Part shown: one piece after another, positions 1-7,276 of the stretch
How positions within the stretch are numbered: the first letter of the stretch is position 1
Layout: each line of letters opens with the position of its first letter
From: an uncultured Chromatiaceae bacterium
GTDB lineage: Bacteria > Pseudomonadota > Gammaproteobacteria > Enterobacterales > Alteromonadaceae
NCBI GenBank assembly: GCA_946482325.1
Contig: CAMLRA010000176.1
Span: 1 to 8,145, forward strand
DNA length: 8,145 nt
Reading direction: 5' to 3'
Program-made: the position numbers and the translations under genes
Notes under the pieces: model-generated
What the model was told of the DNA's origin: nothing
Databases searched by the model: none
What the model saw: only the letters and a program-made list of their open reading frames with translations

Positions 1-4
1 CAGC

Positions 5-33
5 TTTACCTTTACGTAAACTTCACTTATAGT
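5..33 (+). promoter_or_regulatory. Putative liuR promoter with overlapping LiuR operator
   Basis: A -35-like TTTACC (5-10) and a -10-like TATAGT (28-33) are separated by 17 bp. The -35 and spacer carry an imperfect 16-bp dyad, TTTACCTTTACGTAAA (5-20), which includes a perfect 10-bp palindrome TTTACGTAAA (11-20). A looser second copy of the dyad at 11-26 lies centrally in the spacer, where MerR-family proteins usually bind. As I recall, LiuR sites in gammaproteobacteria have this TTTACGT/ACGTAAA form. Binding here would give autoregulation and control of the whole operon. The promoter elements are read by eye, and any upstream part of the site is outside the window. Confidence 0.55.
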
Positions 34-59
34 GAGCCGCAGATCCGATGGTGGCCTTT

Positions 60-506
60 ATGACTGAAAAAGAACAGACAACTTATAGCATCAGCGAACT
101 GGCGAAAGAGTTCGATATCACAACGCGTAGCATCCGCTTTTATGAAGATCAGGGTTTGCTGACGCCACAACGCCAGGGCCAGACCCGCATTTACAGCAAA
201 CGCGATCGCGTTCGGTTAAAACTGATTCTGCGTGGCAAACGCCTCGGTTTCAGCCTCGCCGAGACCGGCCAGTTGTTTGAACTTTATGACGCCGACAAAT
301 CCAGCGTCACCCAGCTCACCACGATGTTACAGCTGATTGAATTGAAAAAAACTGAACTGCATCAGCAGTTGGATGACATCAAAGTGGTATTGATGGAACT
401 CATCACCGTCGAAAAACGCTGCCGCGATACGTTGACTGAAGCCCGCAACAGCGACCACAAAAACCCTGAATTAAAAAGCAGTGAACATAACACTGCCAAT
501 AAATAA
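60..506 (+). CDS. liuR: MerR-family transcriptional regulator LiuR
   Basis: Probable regulator of leucine/isovalerate degradation. The N-terminal winged helix-turn-helix of the MerR family covers about residues 9-75: SISELAKEFDIT, then the hallmark SIRFYEDQGLL, then the wing (RIYSKRDRVRL). A charged, leucine-rich helix (about residues 82-125) would form the dimerising coiled coil, followed by a short polar tail. There is only one cysteine (about residue 121), so it lacks the paired thiols of metal- or redox-sensing MerR members, as expected for a LiuR-type sensor of a CoA intermediate. The start is uncertain. ATG 60 has GGTGG five bases upstream and gives 148 aa; ATG 48 (152 aa) has no Shine-Dalgarno and lies only about 8 bases past the predicted transcription start. 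As first gene of the operon, 50 nt before liuA, it probably represses its own promoter. The family call is firm; the ligand is inferred from context. Confidence 0.9.
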   Translation: MTEKEQTTYSISELAKEFDITTRSIRFYEDQGLLTPQRQGQTRIYSKRDRVRLKLILRGKRLGFSLAETGQLFELYDADKSSVTQLTTMLQLIELKKTELHQQLDDIKVVLMELITVEKRCRDTLTEARNSDHKNPELKSSEHNTANK

Positions 507-507
507 C

Positions 508-521
508 CTGATTTAAATCAA
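508..521. promoter_or_regulatory. FNR/EtrA-like binding box between liuR and liuA
   Basis: CTGATTTAAATCAA matches the FNR-family consensus TTGAT-N4-ATCAA at 9 of 10 defined positions, and its inner 12 bases (509-520) are a perfect palindrome. It lies just after the liuR stop and 35 nt before the liuA start. If real, it would let an oxygen-responsive regulator (FNR, EtrA or ANR type) adjust liuABCDE apart from liuR. I see no convincing promoter hexamers beside it, so this rests on the motif alone. Confidence 0.4.
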
Positions 522-556
522 CCATCCGCCCTTCACAGGCAAACGGGGATACACCA

Positions 557-1726
557 ATGATTAGCCACTACAAAACACTGAACTTTGACTTAGGCGAAAC
601 CGTGGACATGATCCGCGAACAGGTCAACGCCTTTGCCCGCGAAGAAATCGCCCCACGTGCGGCGCAAATCGACCATGACAATGCCTTCCCGAACGACCTG
701 TGGCGCAAGTTTGGTGATTTAGGCTTACTCGGTATCACCGTCGATGAAAAATACGGCGGCTCGGGCCTCGGGTATCTCGAACACGTCGTTGCAATGGAAG
801 AGATCAGCCGTGCTTCCGCCTCTGTGGCTTTATCTTATGGCGCCCACTCAAATCTGTGTGTGAACCAGATTTTCCGTAACGGTACTGAAGCGCAAAAATT
901 AAAATACCTGCCAAAACTCTGCTCTGGCGAACATATCGGCGCCTTAGCGATGTCGGAGCCAAACGCCGGTTCTGACGTGGTGTCGATGAAATTACGCGCC
1001 GACAAAAAAGGTGACGTTTATGTACTGAACGGCAACAAAATGTGGATCACCAATGGCCCGGATGCCCACACTTATGTGATTTACGCCAAAACTGACGTCA
1101 ACGCCGGCAGCAAAGGCATTACGGCCTTTATCGTCGAGCGCGGTTTTAAAGGTTTCAGCCAGGCGCAGAAACTGGACAAACTCGGCATGCGCGGTTCCAA
1201 CACTTGTGAACTGGTGTTCGAAGATTGTGAAGTGCCGGCAGAGAACGTATTGGGCGAGATTGGCAGCGGTGTGAAAGTCCTGATGTCGGGCCTGGATTAC
1301 GAGCGGCTGGTATTATCCGGCGGGCCGCTTGGCATCATGCAAGCCTGTATGGACATCGTCGTACCTTACCTGCATGACCGCAAACAGTTTGGTCAGTCCA
1401 TTGGGGAATTCCAGCTGGTACAAGGCAAACTGGCCGACATGTACACCCAGATGAATGCTGCCAAAGCTTATGTTTACACAGTCGCCAAAGCCTGTGACCG
1501 TCGTGAAACGACCCGTAAAGACGCCGCCGCCGTCATCCTGTACAGCGCGGAATTGGCCACCAAAATGGCGCTGGATGCGATTCAGCTGTTAGGTGGTAAC
1601 GGTTACATCAATGAATACCCAACCGGCCGTTTGTTACGTGACGCCAAACTCTACGAAATCGGTGCCGGCACGTCAGAAATTCGCCGCATGCTGATTGGCC
1701 GCGAGCTGTTTAACGAAACGAAATAA
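557..1726 (+). CDS. liuA: Isovaleryl-CoA dehydrogenase (LiuA/Ivd)
   Basis: A 389-aa FAD enzyme oxidising isovaleryl-CoA to 3-methylcrotonyl-CoA, with electrons passed to ETF; soluble and usually tetrameric. The acyl-CoA dehydrogenase fold is complete: N-terminal helical domain, middle beta domain opening with signature [10 protein letters not shown] (131-140), and C-terminal helical domain with QLLGGNGY (343-350). The catalytic base identifies the subfamily. Glu249 sits in [15 protein letters not shown], the position of Glu254 in human isovaleryl-CoA dehydrogenase, while the loop that supplies the base in medium- and short-chain enzymes reads YEIGAGTSE (366-374), without the glutamate. The start is well supported: GGGGA at 545-549 lies 7 nt before ATG. 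The length matches mature family members. It is separated from liuB by a terminator-like hairpin, so its transcript level may differ from that of the downstream genes. Confidence 0.97.
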   Translation: MISHYKTLNFDLGETVDMIREQVNAFAREEIAPRAAQIDHDNAFPNDLWRKFGDLGLLGITVDEKYGGSGLGYLEHVVAMEEISRASASVALSYGAHSNLCVNQIFRNGTEAQKLKYLPKLCSGEHIGALAMSEPNAGSDVVSMKLRADKKGDVYVLNGNKMWITNGPDAHTYVIYAKTDVNAGSKGITAFIVERGFKGFSQAQKLDKLGMRGSNTCELVFEDCEVPAENVLGEIGSGVKVLMSGLDYERLVLSGGPLGIMQACMDIVVPYLHDRKQFGQSIGEFQLVQGKLADMYTQMNAAKAYVYTVAKACDRRETTRKDAAAVILYSAELATKMALDAIQLLGGNGYINEYPTGRLLRDAKLYEIGAGTSEIRRMLIGRELFNETK

Positions 1727-1735
1727 CGACTGGAG

Positions 1736-1761
1736 CGGCAGCCTGGAGCTGCCGTTTTTTT
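1736..1761 (+). terminator. Intrinsic terminator between liuA and liuB
   Basis: CGGCAGC (1736-1742) pairs perfectly with GCTGCCG (1748-1754) around a 5-base loop, CTGGA, and is followed directly by seven T residues (1755-1761). It starts 9 bases after the liuA stop and ends 38 bases before the liuB start. Sequence alone cannot say whether it ends transcription fully, partly or conditionally. Since liuB-E belong to the same pathway, partial read-through or an internal promoter is likely. Confidence 0.8.
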
Positions 1762-1778
1762 ATCCCGTGGCGCGGGAT
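1762..1778 (+). other. Second stem-loop just upstream of liuB ribosome binding site
   Basis: ATCCCG (1762-1767) pairs perfectly with CGGGAT (1773-1778) around a 5-base loop, TGGCG. It begins immediately after the terminator's T-run and ends 6 bases before the GGA of the liuB Shine-Dalgarno region. No T-run follows, so it is not a second terminator. A 5'-end-stabilising or processing role for liuBCDE mRNA is possible but unproven. Confidence 0.55.
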
Positions 1779-1799
1779 CTGAACGGACAGGTGAATGCT

Positions 1800-3407
1800 G
1801 TGAGCAAAATTACCAGTAAAATCAACACACGAAGCGCTGAATTTCAGCAAAATGCTGCGGCCATGCAGGTGCTGGTCGACGACCTGAATCAAAAGGTGCA
1901 ACAAATTAAATTGGGTGGTGGCGAAAGCCTGATTGCCCGCCATGTCGCGCGTGGCAAATTATTCGCCCGCGACCGTATTCTGAAATTACTCGACTCCGGC
2001 TCGCCATTTCTTGAAGTCGGTCAGTTTGCCGGCTGGGAATGTTATGACGACTATGTACCGGCAGCCGGCGTGGTCGCAGGCATCGGCCGGGTGAATGGCA
2101 TCGAATGTATGGTGGTCGCCAACGACGCCACAGTCAAAGGCGGTACTTATTACCCGCTGACGGTGAAAAAGCATTTACGCGCCCAGGAAATTGCCGAGCG
2201 TTGCCACCTGCCCTGTATTTATCTGGTCGATTCCGGCGGTGCTAACCTGCCACGCCAGGACGATGTTTTCCCGGACAAACTGCATTTTGGTCGTATTTTC
2301 TTTAATCAGGCAAATATGTCGGCCAAAGGCATTCCGCAAATTGCCGTGGTGATGGGCCTTTGTACCGCCGGTGGCGCTTATGTGCCGGCGATGGCCGATG
2401 AGTCGATTATCGTCAAAGAACAAGGCACCATTTTCCTCGCCGGCCCGCCGCTGGTGAAGGCCGCCACCGGCGAAGAAGTCAGTGCCGAAGATTTGGGCGG
2501 TGCTGATGTGCATTGCCGCATTTCCGGCGTGGCTGATCACTATGCGCAAAACGACGAACACGCGCTGCAACTGGCACGTAACGCCGTATCCCGCTTAAAT
2601 CGTGAAACGCCGGCATTGCGTGATGTCAAAGCCAGCGAAGAGCCTTTATACGATGCGCAAGAGCTGTACGGCATTGTCGGTACCGACCTGAAAAAACCCT
2701 TTGACGTGCGGGAAGTGATTGCACGCATTGTCGATGGTTCTGATTTTGACGAATTTAAGCAGCTGTATGGCCCGACATTGGTCTGTGGCTTTGCGCGTAT
2801 TTTCGGCAATCCGATTGGTATCGTCGCCAATAACGGGATTTTATTTTCCGAATCGGCACAAAAAGGCGCACATTTTATTGAGCTCTGTTGCCAGCGCAAA
2901 ATTCCGCTGCTGTTTTTACAAAACATTACCGGTTTTATGGTCGGCCAGAAATATGAAGCCGAAGGTATCGCCAAACATGGCGCCAAAATGGTCACCGCAG
3001 TGTCCTGCGCCAAAGTGCCAAAGTTTACGCTGTTAATCGGCGGCTCCTATGGCGCTGGCAACTACGGTATGTGCGGTCGCGCTTACGACCCGACGATGAT
3101 GTGGATGTGGCCGAACGCGCGTATTTCCGTGATGGGCGGCGAACAGGCTGCCGGCGTAATGGCACAGGTCACTAAAGACGGCTTAGCGCGTAAAGGCGAA
3201 ACATTAACTCCGGAAGCTGAAGCCGCATTAAAACAGCCGATTATTGCGCAGTACGAACAGCAAGGGCATCCCTACTACGCGTCGGCGCGGCTGTGGGACG
3301 ACGGCATAATCGACCCGGCACAAAGCCGGATGGTGGTGGGTCTGGCCTTAGCGGCAGCACTGAATGCACCAATTGAAGAGACACGCTTTGGCGTGTTCCG
3401 CATGTAA
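1800..3407 (+). CDS. liuB: Methylcrotonyl-CoA carboxylase, carboxyltransferase (beta) subunit LiuB
   Basis: Moves carboxyl from carboxybiotin on LiuD to 3-methylcrotonyl-CoA, giving 3-methylglutaconyl-CoA (EC 6.4.1.4). The 535-aa protein has two crotonase-fold carboxyltransferase halves. The N half shows the ARHVARGK entry (46-53), [12 protein letters not shown] and [11 protein letters not shown] (191-201); the C half shows QNITGFMVG (374-382), [11 protein letters not shown] (414-424) and [15 protein letters not shown]. The tail GIIDPAQ...[13 protein letters not shown] is characteristic of the methylcrotonyl rather than the propionyl or acetyl enzymes. Start choice: GTG 1800 follows AGGTGA (1789-1794) and gives the usual family length, beginning [15 protein letters not shown]. 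The frame stays open upstream to TTG 1695 inside liuA, but that extension runs through the terminator hairpin and matches no family N-terminus. Geranyl-CoA carboxylase (AtuC) is the nearest alternative, made unlikely by the liu context. Confidence 0.95.
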   Translation: MSKITSKINTRSAEFQQNAAAMQVLVDDLNQKVQQIKLGGGESLIARHVARGKLFARDRILKLLDSGSPFLEVGQFAGWECYDDYVPAAGVVAGIGRVNGIECMVVANDATVKGGTYYPLTVKKHLRAQEIAERCHLPCIYLVDSGGANLPRQDDVFPDKLHFGRIFFNQANMSAKGIPQIAVVMGLCTAGGAYVPAMADESIIVKEQGTIFLAGPPLVKAATGEEVSAEDLGGADVHCRISGVADHYAQNDEHALQLARNAVSRLNRETPALRDVKASEEPLYDAQELYGIVGTDLKKPFDVREVIARIVDGSDFDEFKQLYGPTLVCGFARIFGNPIGIVANNGILFSESAQKGAHFIELCCQRKIPLLFLQNITGFMVGQKYEAEGIAKHGAKMVTAVSCAKVPKFTLLIGGSYGAGNYGMCGRAYDPTMMWMWPNARISVMGGEQAAGVMAQVTKDGLARKGETLTPEAEAALKQPIIAQYEQQGHPYYASARLWDDGIIDPAQSRMVVGLALAAALNAPIEETRFGVFRM

Positions 3408-3417
3408 GGAGCTGTTG

Positions 3418-4251
3418 ATGGCTTTAATCACCACTGAGTTCTTACAATATGGCGCTGAATCGACCTATGTCGGGGTGCTGCGGTTAAACCGGCCTGAGCT
3501 GCATAATGCCTTTGGCGACCTGATGATCGCTGAACTGATTCAGGCGCTGGACGCCCTCGCGGCGATGCCCGGTTTACGCGTGTTACTGCTGGAATCGACC
3601 GGTAAAAACTTCTCGGCCGGCGCTGATTTAAACTGGATGCGCGCCATGGCGCAAAAAGATTACCAACAGAACCTGACTGATGCCGGCGCTTTGGCGCAGC
3701 TGATGCAAAAACTCAACAGCTTTCCGCTGCCAGTGATAGCGCTGGTGCAAGGCGCAGCCTTTGGCGGCGCAGTTGGTTTAGTCGCTTGTTGTGACATGGC
3801 GATTGCCACGCCTAAAGCCAGTTTTTGCTTAAGTGAAGTCAAAATCGGCCTGATCCCGGCGGTGATTAGCCCCTATGTGGTACGCGCCATCGGTGAGCGC
3901 GCCAGCCGGCGTTACTTCACCACGGCAGAGCGTTTTGATGCAGCGACAGCATTGCAACTAGGCCTGATTAGCGAACTCGCTGAAGGTGAGGAAAACGCCG
4001 ACCTGCGCGCCAAAGTACAGCCACTGATCAACGCCATTATTGCCAATAGCCCGCAGGCTGTGGTCGCCGCCAAAGCTTTGGTGGCTTATGTCGCTGATGC
4101 GCCACTCACACCAGACACTATCGCTGAAACCTCCCGCCGCATCGCCGCCATTCGGGTGTCCAGCGAAGGCCAGGAAGGTTTAACGGCGTTTTTAGATAAA
4201 CGCACGCCGGCATGGCAACAACCCACAAGCGCAGGCCGAACCGAGGAATAG
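3418..4251 (+). CDS. liuC: 3-Methylglutaconyl-CoA hydratase LiuC
   Basis: Enoyl-CoA hydratase/isomerase-family protein of 277 aa, converting 3-methylglutaconyl-CoA to 3-hydroxy-3-methylglutaryl-CoA (EC 4.2.1.18). The crotonase core shows the first oxyanion-hole segment FSAGADLNWMR (65-75) and the second, GAAFGGAVG (112-120). SEVKIGLIPAVISPYV (139-154) contains Glu140, equivalent to crotonase Glu164; the site of crotonase Glu144 is Gly120. The FSAGADLNWM and CDMAIA...CLSEVKIG combination is the pattern I associate with bacterial LiuC. ATG 3418 is chosen because AAGGAG (3406-3411) sits 6 nt before it; the in-frame ATG at 3364 lies inside liuB and would add an unrelated 18-residue leader. It is 10 nt from liuB and 5 nt from liuD, so translation is probably coupled. 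The exact substrate rests partly on operon context. Confidence 0.93.
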   Translation: MALITTEFLQYGAESTYVGVLRLNRPELHNAFGDLMIAELIQALDALAAMPGLRVLLLESTGKNFSAGADLNWMRAMAQKDYQQNLTDAGALAQLMQKLNSFPLPVIALVQGAAFGGAVGLVACCDMAIATPKASFCLSEVKIGLIPAVISPYVVRAIGERASRRYFTTAERFDAATALQLGLISELAEGEENADLRAKVQPLINAIIANSPQAVVAAKALVAYVADAPLTPDTIAETSRRIAAIRVSSEGQEGLTAFLDKRTPAWQQPTSAGRTEE

Positions 4252-4256
4252 CCCAG

Positions 4257-6266
4257 ATGTTTAGCAAAATACTGATCGCCAACCGCGGCGAAATTGCCTG
4301 CCGCGTGATTAAAACCGCCCATCAGCTGGGTATTCGTTGTGTTGCGGTGTATTCCGAAGCCGACGCCAACGCCCGCCATGTGCAAATGGCCGACGAAGCC
4401 TTTTTATTAGGCCCGGCGCCATCGAAAGACAGCTATTTACGTGCGGACAAAATTCTTGCCATCGCCAAGCAAAGTGGCGCTGAAGCGATTCACCCCGGCT
4501 ACGGCTTTTTAAGTGAAAACGAAGACTTTGCCAAAGCCTGTGCCGATGCCGGCGTGGTGTTTATTGGCCCACCGGTACCAGCTATTGCCGCCATGGGTTC
4601 GAAAAGCGCTGCCAAAGAGATTATGAGCAAAGCCGGCGTGCCGTTGGTACCGGGTTATCATGGCGACAATCAGGATGAAGCATTCCTCGCTGCCGAAGCC
4701 AATCGCATTGGCTACCCGTTGCTGCTTAAAGCCGCTTATGGCGGCGGTGGCAAAGGTATGAAAGTAGTGTGGCAAGCATCAGAGTTTATGGAGCAGCTAC
4801 ACAGCGCCAAACGCGAAGCGTTAAACGGTTTTGGCAACGACAAAATTCTGATGGAGCGTTACCTCACGAAACCGCGCCACGTCGAAATTCAGGTGTTTGC
4901 CGACAACTTCGGCAATGCGGTTTATTTACATGAACGCGATTGTTCCATTCAGCGCCGCCACCAGAAAGTCATCGAAGAAGCGCCAGCGCCAAATTTCAGT
5001 GCCGAGCAGCGTAAAGCCATGGGTGAAGCTGCCGTCACCGCCGCCAAAGCCATCGGTTACGCCGGTGCCGGCACTGTCGAATTCCTGTTTGACGAAGACG
5101 GCTCGTTTTATTTTATGGAAATGAACACCCGGCTACAGGTCGAGCATCCGGTGACTGAGATGATCACCGGCCAGGACTTGGTGAAATGGCAGTTATTAGT
5201 GGCCAGCAACCAGCCGTTGCCGTTGACACAGCAAGAAATTCCATTAGATGGCCATGCCATTGAAGTGAGGGTTTACGCCGAAGATCCGGACAATAACTTC
5301 CTGCCGGCGACCGGCAAACTGACTTATCTACGCCAGCCGGATTGTCACCGTCATGTGCGGATTGATACCGGTGTAGTGGAATACGACGAAGTGTCACCAT
5401 TTTATGACCCGATGATTGCCAAACTGATTGTCTGGGATGAAAGCCGTGACCGCGCTATTGCCCGGATGCGTCATGCGCTGGACGAATACCGCATCGCCGG
5501 TGTCAAAACCAACTTAGGTTTTTTAAGCGCGCTGGTGTCGCATCCGGCTTTTGCCGCAGCAGAGCTCGATACCCATTTTATCGAACATCATCAGGCCGAT
5601 TTATTTGCCCCTGCACAGTCCGAATCACAACAAGCCTTGCTGTTAGCAGCGTTGTATCTGCTGCTGAAGCAACAACCAGCACCAAGCGACCGCTCGCCCT
5701 GGAGCTGTGGTTACGGCTGGCGGTTAAATGAAGCGCCACAGGTGCGGTTTAACCTACAAAGCGGCGACAACACTTCGCAGGTTGTTATTCAAAGCACAGC
5801 TACCGGCCAGCGTCTGTGTGTTGGTGACTATTGCATCAACGCCCACGCCGAACTTTCCGGCGATACCTTAACGGCGACGCTCGCGAACGCCGGCAGCAGC
5901 CATCAGTTCCGCGTCCGGGTCAGTCATTATCAGCCAAACCCACTGACGCAAACCGTATCGGTGTTTATTGCGCATCAGCGCTTTGATTTTACTTATCAAA
6001 CTCAGGTCGAAGTGGCAGCCGCCGATGAAAGCGCCGGCAGCTTAAAAGCGCCGATGAACGGCACTGTCGTCGCGGTAATGGCGGTTGCAGGTCAGCAGGT
6101 ACAGGCTGGCGACACGCTGCTGGTGATGGAAGCGATGAAAATGGAATATGCCATCAAAGCGCCGGCCAACGGCGTCGTGAACAGCGTGTTTTATCAGGCC
6201 GGTGATTTGGTTAAAGACGGTGCTGAGCTGGTCGATTTCAGCGCAGAGACAGGAGCTTCAGCATGA
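4257..6266 (+). CDS. liuD: Methylcrotonyl-CoA carboxylase, biotin-carrying (alpha) subunit LiuD
   Basis: A 669-aa subunit that carboxylates its own biotin with ATP and bicarbonate, then delivers carboxyl to LiuB. Domains in order: biotin carboxylase N domain ([14 protein letters not shown], from residue 5), ATP-grasp with glycine loop [12 protein letters not shown] (159-170), [11 protein letters not shown] (233-243) and [14 protein letters not shown] (288-301); biotin carboxylase C domain (about 335-445); a variable linker/BT region (about 450-590) that contacts the partner subunit; and a C-terminal biotinyl domain with EAMKME, Lys628 being the biotinylated residue. ATG 4257 is preferred: AGGAA (4244-4248) lies 8 nt upstream and the protein begins directly with the family N-terminus. 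The in-frame ATG at 4212 lies within liuC and adds an arginine-rich leader. It overlaps liuE by 4 nt (ATGA). A BirA-type ligase encoded elsewhere must add the biotin. Confidence 0.96.
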   Translation: MFSKILIANRGEIACRVIKTAHQLGIRCVAVYSEADANARHVQMADEAFLLGPAPSKDSYLRADKILAIAKQSGAEAIHPGYGFLSENEDFAKACADAGVVFIGPPVPAIAAMGSKSAAKEIMSKAGVPLVPGYHGDNQDEAFLAAEANRIGYPLLLKAAYGGGGKGMKVVWQASEFMEQLHSAKREALNGFGNDKILMERYLTKPRHVEIQVFADNFGNAVYLHERDCSIQRRHQKVIEEAPAPNFSAEQRKAMGEAAVTAAKAIGYAGAGTVEFLFDEDGSFYFMEMNTRLQVEHPVTEMITGQDLVKWQLLVASNQPLPLTQQEIPLDGHAIEVRVYAEDPDNNFLPATGKLTYLRQPDCHRHVRIDTGVVEYDEVSPFYDPMIAKLIVWDESRDRAIARMRHALDEYRIAGVKTNLGFLSALVSHPAFAAAELDTHFIEHHQADLFAPAQSESQQALLLAALYLLLKQQPAPSDRSPWSCGYGWRLNEAPQVRFNLQSGDNTSQVVIQSTATGQRLCVGDYCINAHAELSGDTLTATLANAGSSHQFRVRVSHYQPNPLTQTVSVFIAHQRFDFTYQTQVEVAAADESAGSLKAPMNGTVVAVMAVAGQQVQAGDTLLVMEAMKMEYAIKAPANGVVNSVFYQAGDLVKDGAELVDFSAETGASA

Positions 6267-7189
6267 CAGCCCAATGGCCCAAAGCAGTAAAAATCGTCGA
6301 AGTCGGGCCGCGTGATGGCTTGCAAAACGAACAGGCCGTACCGGTGGAAGCAAAAATAGCGTTGGTCGAGGCCTTAGCCGATGCTGGTCTCACCACCATC
6401 GAAACCGGCGCTTTTGTCAGTCCAAAGTGGGTGCCGCAGATGGCGGATTCGGCATTGGTGTTCAGCGGCATTCAGCGCAAAACTGGCGTCACCTACGCAG
6501 CGCTGACGCCGAATTTGCAGGGTTATCAGGCCGCACGCGCCGCCGGTGCCGATGAAGTGGCGATTTTTGGTGCCGCTTCTGAGGCTTTTTCACAAAGGAA
6601 CATCAACTGCTCGATTGATGAGAGCCTGGCACGCTTTGCACCGGTGCTGGCGGCAGCAAAAGCCGACGGTGTGCGGGTCCGGGGTTATGTGTCCTGTGTA
6701 GTCGGTTGCCCTTATCAGGGCGCCGTCGCGCCGGCAGAGGTCGCCCGGGTTGCTAAAGCGCTGCTCGACATGGGTTGTTATGAAATATCTTTGGGCGACA
6801 CTATCGGCGTCGGCACACCAGCCACAGTGCTGGCAATGCTGGATGCCGTGCTGACTGTGGTGCCGGTGGATAAGATTGCGATACATTTTCATGACACTTA
6901 TGGCCAGGCGTTAACAAATATTTACGCGGCGCTAAGCCGCGGTATTGCAGTCATTGACAGTGCGGTCGCAGGTCTCGGTGGTTGCCCTTATGCCGCCGGC
7001 GCGTCAGGCAATGTTGCCACTGAAGATGTGGTGTATTTACTGGATGGTCTTGGCATCGAACATGGCGTTGCGTTACAAAGCCTCGCCCGCGCCGGCTGGG
7101 CCATCACGGCGGCCCTCGGCAAAGCGCCTAGTTCTAAAGTAGGATTGGCGCTCAAAGCACAGTGCCAGCAGAATGCCGGACAGAATTAA
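6263..7189 (+). CDS. liuE: Hydroxymethylglutaryl-CoA lyase LiuE
   Basis: Cleaves HMG-CoA to acetyl-CoA and acetoacetate (EC 4.1.3.4). This 308-aa protein is a full-length TIM-barrel member of the DRE-TIM metallolyase group. [12 protein letters not shown] (12-23) contains the catalytic Arg17 and metal ligand Asp18; [17 protein letters not shown] (46-62) contains conserved Glu47; HFHDTYG (208-214) supplies metal ligands His208 and His210; [17 protein letters not shown] (234-250) carries the mobile-loop catalytic Cys241 and the probable metal ligand Asn250. The usual signature reads [10 protein letters not shown]; here the serine is alanine (Ala234), and the preceding residue is Ser233. Its ATG overlaps the liuD stop by 4 nt, with AGGAG at 6251-6255 as ribosome binding site, indicating translational coupling. 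There is no mitochondrial-type leader. It is the last gene of the compact block, followed by a strong stem-loop. Confidence 0.96.
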   Translation: MTAQWPKAVKIVEVGPRDGLQNEQAVPVEAKIALVEALADAGLTTIETGAFVSPKWVPQMADSALVFSGIQRKTGVTYAALTPNLQGYQAARAAGADEVAIFGAASEAFSQRNINCSIDESLARFAPVLAAAKADGVRVRGYVSCVVGCPYQGAVAPAEVARVAKALLDMGCYEISLGDTIGVGTPATVLAMLDAVLTVVPVDKIAIHFHDTYGQALTNIYAALSRGIAVIDSAVAGLGGCPYAAGASGNVATEDVVYLLDGLGIEHGVALQSLARAGWAITAALGKAPSSKVGLALKAQCQQNAGQN

Positions 7190-7217
7190 CAGCCGGTCGC
7201 ACGAACGCGACCGGCTG
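7190..7217 (+). other. Strong perfect stem-loop after liuE
   Basis: CAGCCGGTCGC (7190-7200) pairs perfectly over 11 bp with GCGACCGGCTG (7207-7217) around the 6-base loop ACGAAC. It begins on the base after the liuE stop. The downstream bases (ACCATGCAATC) contain no T-run, so it does not fit a standard intrinsic terminator on the + strand. It could pause polymerase, protect the 3' end of upstream mRNA, or mark a processing site between liu and sco mRNA. The rest of the gap to scoA (7218-7276) holds a minor 6-bp inverted repeat (GCAGCT 7234-7239 / AGCTGC 7248-7253) and no convincing promoter. Confidence 0.7.
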
Positions 7218-7276
7218 ACCATGCAATCTCACAGCAGCTAAAAATGCAGCTGCCCGATAACAACAGAGGAACAGCA

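Noticed and set aside
1695..1799. N-terminal extension of LiuB from TTG 1695, giving 570 aa
   Set aside because: It would overlap the end of liuA and read through the terminator hairpin, has no family similarity, and GTG 1800 gives the normal length with a suitable ribosome binding site.
2175..2570. Antisense open frame opposite the N-terminal half of liuB (131 codons)
   Set aside because: No recognisable domain, and it is opposite conserved active-site segments of LiuB.
2540..3013. Long antisense open frame opposite liuB (157 codons)
   Set aside because: It lies wholly opposite conserved carboxyltransferase motifs, resembles no family I know and has no supporting context.
4212..4256. Upstream start for LiuD at ATG 4212
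   Set aside because: It adds an arginine-rich leader inside liuC; ATG 4257 has a proper ribosome binding site and starts on the conserved biotin carboxylase N-terminus.
4540..6060. Recurrent GCCGGC-type words, considered as an uptake or dispersed repeat
   Set aside because: They fall in coding sequence at Ala-Gly and similar codon pairs and vary with codon choice, so codon usage explains them.
7215..7244. Possible promoter for scoAB (CTGACC 7215-7220, TAAAAA 7239-7244)
   Set aside because: Each hexamer matches only 4 of 6 consensus bases, the spacer is 18 bp, and the -35 overlaps the hairpin; too weak to call.
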